DNA of 64,000 bases, from NCBI GenBank assembly GCA_004352715.1, contig SCFE01000044.1:2176589-2240588 (forward strand). The letters are read 5' to 3'. The notes under the pieces are model-generated. The model did not search any database. It had not been told where the DNA came from and saw only the letters and a list, made by a program, of their open reading frames with translations. Both the position numbers and the translations under genes were made by a program. Shown piece by piece: positions 57,281-64,000 of this stretch. The stretch's first letter is position 1. Each line of letters begins with the position of its first letter. Source of the DNA: Hofstenia miamia (taxonomy: Eukaryota; Xenacoelomorpha; Acoela).

Positions 57281-57560
57281 AATAGTGGAATATCTGAAGC
57301 TACACATTCTTATCAAGTCAATGATAGTAATAACATAGAAACAGATATCAAGAAGACTTTAAGATAAATATTAAATCATTTTAAAAATATAAAATTAGAT
57401 ATATCAGGGTATAATCATTTCAATAGAGATTTAAATATATGCAAAAGGAAAATTATAAATGTTCATGAAGGTGAAGAAAAAAGAGACACTATAAACAAAC
57501 AGCAGATATAAAATCATGCAGAAAAAGTCTTGGAAACAATGAAAACAAAATTTTACTAAT
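57281..57560 (+). pseudogene. Unknown remnant with a stalk-like KIINV...NKQQ motif
   Basis: Frames: THSYQVNDSNN, LDISGYNHFNRDLNI, KRKIINVHEG, TINKQQI, then a helical end. The KIINVxxG...xxNKQQ pattern recalls repeats in trimeric fibre/stalk proteins of phages and viruses; that is a loose resemblance. It follows the protease in the same direction. Confidence 0.35.
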
Positions 57561-58160
57561 AATTAGGCAATCCCACAATTAAATATGTATTATTGAGTCT
57601 ATGCAAAATTTCTATTCAATTTTGCAAGCCAATTACTAAAAACATATAGAATTATTTTTGAGAATAGAATATGGAAAAACATTTGCAGAGAATTACAAAC
57701 ATGGTTTTACAAAAGCTTATGTAATTTCACAGTTCTCTGAAAAAATATAGTTATGTGGTTGATATAAAATTTGGAAACTACTGGAGCTGCTTATAAAAAT
57801 AAACTTTTTAAAACTGAAAGGTATGAGCAAGCCTTAGATTTTCCTACCTATGGCGATAAAGGTTTTCACAAAATTTCAATAGAAAATGGTCATATTTGTT
57901 TTAGAGATTCACATAGTTACATTTCACCAACAGGAATTTTTATCTTATAAAAAAATCTTTATAATATGTTACAATTACAAAATTATGTATACCATGCCAT
58001 AATTAATACCTTTGTAAGTTTTAGAGGTAAATATGTTTTGAGAACTGCTGAGATTTTCTCCAACAAATTGACTTCATTTACTTTACCAAAGGAAGTATGA
58101 CCTCCAAAAACATTGAGATTTGCATAGTTTGAGAAAAATCAAAAAATGTTTATATCCAAA
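57561..58160 (+). pseudogene. Unknown conserved-looking ORF remnants
   Basis: Pieces with good codon runs: YGKTFAENYKHGFTKAYV (near 57670), LDFPTYGDKGFHKISIENGH (57838-57897) and SHSYISPTGIFIL, NYVYHAII and VLRTAEIFSNKLTSFTLPKE. Only scattered stops and shifts break them. I do not recognise the family. The position inside the capsid/protease block suggests a gene of the same element. Confidence 0.4.
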
Positions 58161-58680
58161 TTAGTGAATCTAGTGTATTTTCTGTACACAATTTGTTAAT
58201 AGAAGAAACATTTGTTTCCTTAAAATAATATATATTTTGACACAACTGATCTATTTTGGAATGACATTGAATAAATAGTAGTAGTGATGACAGTGATATT
58301 ATTAAAAGAATGAAATTTGATGCTGAATTTAAACTACTTATAATTCTGATTTGTGATATTGTCAATATAAGGTAATTAGTGCACATGTATTCCTTAGAGG
58401 ACTATTTTAAAGAAATAAGCACAACTTGCAAATTTGTGCAAATATATTTAAAATTAATTAAGAACATGTGTATAGTTTAGATTATAATAAATTAATATTG
58501 GGACTATCTACATCTAATGCTATAATTCAGTGTTGTATTTCACATGAGAATGGCTAGTTTTCAGTGTTTGCAAGTGTTGCAAAGCATATAAAATGTATTT
58601 GTTTGCAAAATGTGACATATTCTTCCTAAGACAAATTATTGAAATAAATTTTTTCTTTTTATTAATTGGAAAATTTTTGT
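58161..58680. other. AT-rich intergenic stretch
   Basis: Only short open frames on both strands. The end (TTTTTTCTTTTTATTAATTGG) leads into the next TATATA box. Confidence 0.4.
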
Positions 58681-58694
58681 TTCTTATATAAAAT
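58681..58694 (+). promoter_or_regulatory. TATATA box abutting ATG
   Basis: TTCTTATATAAAAT then ATG at 58695, as at 53746 and 55089. Confidence 0.45.
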
Positions 58695-59012
58695 ATGAGT
58701 AAAAGAGTTAAAATTGTACATAAAACAATTATACTGAAAACAGTAAATAATACCAAGACAGGAGAAAATAAAAAAACTTATGGTGTGCAATCTACAGGTT
58801 GTTCTAATTTGAATGAAACAAGGAAATGTGAATTAGCTCATCCAAAGGAAGTTATAAAATATGTAGTAGATAAATTTGAAATTCAAAAATTTATTTATCC
58901 TAATTTTAACCTTGTGATTCTCAATGCTTCTTTAGCTTACCAATGTCTTCATATGATTAATCTTGACAATACCATTTCTATGAGTGATATTCTAGATAAA
59001 TTATACCATTAA
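58695..59012 (+). CDS. Unknown 105-residue protein of the Polinton-like block
   Basis: The only intact ORF of the block: MSKRVKIVHKTIILKTVNN start, a basic first third, a KEVIKYVVDKFEI segment, two hydrophobic stretches (LVILNASLAYQCLHMI) and a helical end DNTISMSDILDKLYH. After its stop the same frame continues with GLIGSGEECLATLFEY, so the original protein was longer and the stop is probably a mutation. No family recognised. Confidence 0.5.
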   Translation: MSKRVKIVHKTIILKTVNNTKTGENKKTYGVQSTGCSNLNETRKCELAHPKEVIKYVVDKFEIQKFIYPNFNLVILNASLAYQCLHMINLDNTISMSDILDKLYH

Positions 59013-59399
59013 ATTGGTTTGATTGGTTCAGGAGAAGAGTGTTTAGCAACTCTATTTGAATATTAATTTGGAAGTATCCTATGTTGTCATACACATTCAA
59101 TACTTCACAACAGTTACTGACACTATTTTTTTAAATATTGTAGAATCACAGGGGAGATATGACTACTCCAGCAGTACTAGGGAACTCAATTGATAAGCAG
59201 AAGGTTGCCAAGGCTACCATTGTAGAGCAACCTGCATTTTAACAGAAAAACTGAACATTGGTAGTTTGCCAGTTCAATAAAGAAATAGTGACCAATTTGC
59301 ATGGAATCATGCCAAAACAGTATCCATGAATATATCCAAGCTTGCCAAGGTGCTAATTGTGTGTCTCTAGTTTTTAATTTCTAGCTCAAATAAACCAGA
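59013..59399. other. Unassigned stretch before reverse LTR
   Basis: A frame with NSIDKQKVAKATIVEQPAF (near 59185-59245) might be retroelement coding, but no family could be recognised. Confidence 0.35.
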
Positions 59400-60359
59400 T
59401 CTTTTGTTTCTGTTAACGCAATGTAACTAGATTTAACTGTTCACTATTTAGGTGATGAAGCCATGCAGCAATTTCTCCAAATATTGATAGTGGGCATCTG
59501 CCTGAAGCTGATCTCCACATCCAGTTTCACCAATCCTTAGATGTTTCATTTGGTTGAGTTCAACATCTCAGCTCTATTTTGTAAAAGTGTTTCATTCATT
59601 TGCAACCTGAATTGTTACTAGCTGCTTAATGAATATTACATGTAGCCATTACCAAAATATATTGGCTTTAATAAATGCATTAGTATTGAGCAGCTTCCTA
59701 ACCTACATTTATAGATTGATACATGTACAGTCACCTTATCAGTCATTTATTGGTCATTAATTTGGATCTAAAATAATATTAATATATTTCCTAGGTTTCA
59801 GTTATCCAACCAAAGTTAATTATTTTAGTACATGTATTAAGTGATCACCAGTTGGCTAATCCAGAGAAAAACTCCTATACCTAACTTATGTGCACTTTTG
59901 TGGTCTGGCACATGGACTCTTGAATTGTTCCCTATGATAACCACTACTAAACACCACTTGATTAGCTCAACATCATATTAAATAATCAAACCATTATAGT
60001 AGAGACAAAATAAGAATTCCAAATAAAATTCTTTATCAATTGCTTATAGTGTTTAATTCATATTTATAGTAAGTCCAGAAAAGTACCTGTTGATTTCAAA
60101 TTTAAACTTTTCTTCTGCCAAGATGGCAGCTAAAAATAATGGAAGTGATTTTGCCCCCTTATTTTGCCAAAAGTATTTTTATTGACCAATACTAATCTCT
60201 CATTTTTGGCAAATATTGTTTCTTAGTTGCATAATACAAATAAATCTAAATGAATCTGATTGATTTAAATACAATATTTCTAATAATCTTTTCTTTGATC
60301 TTATTCTCACTTTGCTCGATGTTTGCAGCTTATTTTTGGTTTATTTGAATGATGCTACA
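59400..60359 (-). repeat. Family-A LTR (reverse), start truncated
   Basis: It matches the LTR at 22034 from its position ~115 to its end GAATGATGCTACA. The closing stem GGCTAATCCAG/CTTGATTAGCT near 59848/59950 has a mismatch. It abuts reverse gag on the right. Confidence 0.8.
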
Positions 60360-61130
60360 CTCGTACTTGGGTTTGTTGTGATTCTTTATTGTGTCTTCCT
60401 CTTGTAGTTTTGTCATTACTGCTTTTGTAATCTCATTTATGATTTTCTGTTTCTCCAAATCTGTCTATTTCCAGTACTTTATATGTTATTCTTTTGTTAG
60501 CTGGCATGTGTGGTGCTTGCAGTTTGCTCTCCTTTCTTGATTGAAATTCAATTTCATGGGTCCATATGCTCCCTTGGTTTTCTTCTTCCATTAACTGTAG
60601 CAATCTTAGTTTGTCCTTTAGTTGCTCCAGTTCTCCTGCCTGTAAATCATTTTCCTCTATAAACTGTCTCTTTTCTCTTTCCAGTTGCTGATTCTTTTCC
60701 TGCCACTGTTGACTCTGTTCTAAGAATCTTTTGTTGGACTCAGACAATAGTTGTGTGACCGTTTAATCTCTTTTTGAAATAGTTTGCTCTGCTGATATAG
60801 TCGCATTTCCATATTTGATTTGATTTCATTTAAGATAATTTCATTTTGTTGCTCCATCTGCTTAAATTTATCTGTTAAATGCTCAATTTTGTTCTTCAAG
60901 TGTGCTTCATTTTCTTAGCTCCTTCTTAACATGTCAATTATCTCTTGGGGTCTTGTCTCTGGGGGTGAGTGTAGAGACTATAATTCCATATCAGGGGATA
61001 AGTTTTCACCAGAATATGATGATGATAGTGTTGCTCTAGGCGTTAGTAGAGTGGTTGCTGCTTTCTTTGCACTGCCTTTTTTTCCTTTTTATCATATTTC
61101 TTCTTTGGTTCATAGTAGTGCCCCTTCTTG
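60360..61130 (-). pseudogene. Retrotransposon gag, reverse, coiled-coil part
   Basis: Minus-strand ORF 60433-60747: SQQWQEKNQQLEREKRQFIE then LQAGELEQLKDKLRLLQL, matching the second half of the gag coiled coil at 36150-36280 (ELEQLKDKLRL is shared). Frames further right (60760-61130) continue the coiled coil and the acidic start with stops. An LTR end adjoins at 60359. Confidence 0.8.
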
Positions 61131-61336
61131 ATTACAATTCCAAGATCTTATTGAAGTGCACTGGTTTTTGTTTAGGTAACTCTATTTGTTGACTAGTTTC
61201 TTTTCATGTAGTTGTCCTGTTGCCTAACTTCCACTCTTACTCATAGATCTTGTCACAGTGTGTGGAATGTTCCACTTAATGTTTCTTTTAATTGAAAGAA
61301 ATTCCTTGTGTTCTGAGAAGAAACAACTATCTTAAC

Positions 61337-61678
61337 TCAGGTAAGTAAAAGAAGTTCTTTTCCAAAGGTTGTTGTTCTTGGCTGTCACAGTTGTCATGTA
61401 AAATCCTCTATCAGGCATTATTACTGTTAGTCCTTTGTTACTCTATAACATCAGNNNNNNNNNNNTTAACCGATATTGTCATTGTATTGACTGTATCCAT
61501 ATTCGCCATAATCATCACTGCTGCGCGGTTTTCAGGAGTCGGCGCTCCACTTAGCTTTCCAATTCCTCTTCTGTTTGGGGTTCTTCATTTGTTTCTACTT
61601 CTTATTCTATATCCCCCTTTTGGTAAGTAAAAGAAGTTCTTTTCCAAAGGTTGTTGTTCTTGGCTGTCACAGTTGTCA
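61337..61678. other. Assembly artefact with unrelated 155-bp piece
   Basis: 61337-61454 recurs at 61620-61735. Between an 11-N gap and the repeat, 61466-61619 has higher GC (CTGCTGCGCGG) than its surroundings and could encode a hydrophobic stretch (IVIVLTVSIFAIIITAA). It looks like a stray contig rather than part of the LTR. Confidence 0.7.
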
Positions 61679-62674
61679 TGTAAAATCCTCTATCAGGCAT
61701 TATTACTGTTAGTCCTTTGTTACTCTATAACATCAGGTGTATATTTGTGGGTAAGGATTTACTAACTAGATACTGTTTAGCTTTTGTACATTTCTGGTTG
61801 AGTTCCATCTCTCAGTTCAATGATGCAACTTATGTGTACCCTATCCTAGCTCAGTTTATACTCAAGACAAAAAACAACTCAACTATTTTGCAAAAGTCTT
61901 TCATGAATATGCAACTGGATTTGTTACTTGCTGCTTGATTAATATTACATGTAGCCATTAATGAAATATATTGGCTTTAATAATCAGTTTAATATTTGGC
62001 AGCTACCTAACATACATTTACAAATTAGTACATGCTCAGTCATTTTATCAGTCATTTTATAGTCAATAATTTGGATCTAAAATAGTATAGATATAATTCC
62101 TAGGTTTTGGGCATCTAACCATATTTCAAATCCATTATTATTAATGCATGTACTAAATGATTGATAGTCAACTAAGCAATTGAGAAACCCTGCCTAACAG
62201 AAGTGTACTTTCATGATCTGGCAAAAAGACCCTTGAATCAATCTTGATGATGGATCCAGACCACTACTAAACACCACTAGTTTAGCTTGACATCTTATTA
62301 AATAATCAAACCATAATAGTAGAACAAAATAAGAATTCCAAATAAAATTCTTTATCAATTGCTTACAGGTTTTAGTTTCTATTTATAGCAAACCTAGAAA
62401 AGTACCTGTTGATTTTCAAATTTGACCTTTCATCTGCCAAAATAGTTTCTAAAAATAATGGAAGCAACTTGGCCCCCTCATTTTGCCAAAAAGCATTATT
62501 ATTGACTGATTCTAATCTCTTATTTCTGACACATATTGTTTCTTGGTTTCATAATACAAATTAATCTAAATTAATGTAATTGATCTAATACAATATTTCT
62601 AATCATCATCTTTTTGATCTTATTCTCATCTTGGTTCAATGTTTGCAGCTTAGATTTGTTGTGATGATGCTACA
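61679..62674 (-). repeat. Family-A LTR, 3' LTR of the last reverse element
   Basis: TGTAAAATCCTC...GTGATGATGCTACA, 996 bp, followed by the reversed purine tract CGCCCTTCTCAGCTTG and the 3' ORF. Confidence 0.85.
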
Positions 62675-64000
62675 CGCCCTTCTCAGCTTGTGTTATTTTT
62701 AGCACTGTGGCTTTCTATCTCTTTTCTGAGATCCTGTAGTTGTGTGTTGATGGGTTTCCCCTGTGTGTACAACTGGTATGGAATTATCATTCCTTTGATG
62801 TACACCCTCTCTCTATTATCCTTCTTCAGCATGATTTCTTTTGATTTCTCATAATTGTCAAGTTCTACTACAGCTTTAGCCTTCTTTTCTGTGTCTATGT
62901 ATGATTTTTACTCATGTAAGAAGGTTTTTGCAACTCTGACTTCTTTTGGCAGTCTCCAACATGGGAAGGACCATTGGTATCTCAATTGTTTCCAGTAGCA
63001 TGCATTAGGATTTTTGTTTCAATTTGTTTTTCAATGTGTGGATATGGGCCTTCAATGGTTGGTGCTGTTGCTAGGCCTATCATTGCAGGGTACTTCATTT
63101 TTGCTTCTGAAATGGTGTTCCGGGAATGCCTGTGTGAGTCCTCTTCTGCTTAATTTTAATCCTATTTCTTCTTTAATGTCTATTCTTGCTGTTATGCATT
63201 TGACATCTACTGCCAGTTGGTTGTATGGTTTTAACAATTCCTCCAACTCTGTTCTCATGAATGCTTCTGTGAACATTAACTTCATTGTTGCCACCATTTG
63301 CTGTTCTTTGATGTTTTGAAAATTCCTTTCTTTAATTTCTCTGGTTTCCCAAGTTATTTTTATTTCAACTAAGAACTTTTCATCATCAGTGTCAATCCAT
63401 TTGATTGTTCTCAGTGGGCTCACTTCTCCCCACTTCTCAATGTTTATTCTATTGATTGTTTGTTGCATTTTAGGAGGCAATAATAATTGTGAGGATGTTA
63501 ACAACTCCTCCTCTTCCATCATCTCCCTCTGTGTTTTCATGACCATCTCACAAACTTCCACTGGTTCAGTTATTCCACCTTCTTTCATCATCTCTGCACT
63601 CCTTATTATTTTCATAAATGTGCATCATGGGCTATCTTGTTCATATTTTTCCATTTTATTTTTGAGGGTTTTCTGCATGTTTATTAGTACTGCTGTTTTT
63701 CTTATTTCTTCTGTGCTCACCAGTTTTATTATTTTTCTTGTGGTTATCCACAGTTGATTTTCCATTTGCGTCAACTATGTAATCTTGCTTGGACATATCC
63801 CTGTTTTGTTGGCCATATCTACTATAAACATTTTCCCCATCTGGCTCTCATTCATTATCATGCAGATGATTATTTTCTCCATTGTTTGTATTAGCTTTTC
63901 TGCTTTTTTAGGTGACTTCATCCTTTCAATGTGGCACTTTAACAACCAATTCTTTATTTGAGTGTTGATTTGAGCTAATGCTATTTTGAATCTCTTTGCC
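62675..64000 (-). pseudogene. 3' ORF, reverse, C-terminal half (copy A5), runs off the window
   Basis: Minus-strand ORF 63052-63615 with GGITEPVEVCEMVMKTQRE, RTIKWIDTDDEKFLVEIK, FTEAFMRTELEELLKPYNQ; further frames to the window edge match 24600-25000. Near 62710 about 180 codons are missing between the C-terminal end and the KEIESH block. The reading is less broken than copy A3, so it may be younger. Confidence 0.78.

Noticed and set aside
1-64000. CRISPR arrays, bacterial operons or tRNA genes
   Set aside because: No regularly spaced short repeats with unique spacers, no operon-like gene packing and no cloverleaf that I could recognise; the content is eukaryotic.

Overview
The window is AT-rich metazoan genomic DNA packed with repeats. 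It shows no operons or ribosome-binding sites, it has intron-containing SRCR exons, and it carries Ty3/gypsy-type LTR retrotransposons and Maverick/Polinton (adintovirus-like) capsid and protease remnants. The species cannot be named from the sequence. It is a draft scaffold: seven N gaps of 11-1000 bases and seven single-N joins are present, several flanked by the same sequence on both sides, so parts of the order are assembly artefacts.

Layout. 1-8981: two copies of the 3' part of a Ty3/gypsy pol (RNase H, integrase), then a long extra ORF after pol (called the 3' ORF here), then a 1.16-kb LTR (family A). 8982-11581: a reverse LTR carrying a 1300-bp TIR element with an 8-bp target duplication. 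11582-15620: reverse 3' ORF and pol. 15621-22033: forward reverse transcriptase, an LTR with a 233-bp MITE, a primer-binding site and a broken gag with a solo LTR in it. 22034-31911: a reverse element (LTR, 3' ORF, pol) with a solo LTR nested in its 3' ORF. 31912-37213: forward pol/3' ORF/LTR pieces, then LTR, tRNA-Arg-type primer site and gag. 37478-38080: two exons of a host-type SRCR domain. 38227-43584: an HTH transposase fragment, the most readable 3' ORF and the LTR of a second family (B). 43585-52661: solo LTRs of both families (some nested), gag and pol scraps. 52760-59012: a decayed forward block with penton-like, major-capsid-like, hydrophobic minor-protein-like and adenain-like protease genes plus unknown ORFs, interrupted by a family-B solo LTR. 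59400-64000: reverse LTRs, gag and 3' ORF.

The most interesting points are these. (1) A ~1,200-residue 3' ORF without env character is kept in two divergent LTR families; it starts inside pol in another frame and has an Arg-rich start followed by a tandem [CY]-[QR]-[FIL]-K-G peptide. (2) A 116-125-nt domain in every family-A LTR, just downstream of the TATA box, is closed by a stem with compensatory base changes; family-B LTRs have an analogous domain. (3) The capsid/protease block has repeated TATATA boxes abutting start codons and intergenic hairpins. Nearly all coding regions are broken, so most are listed as pseudogenes.
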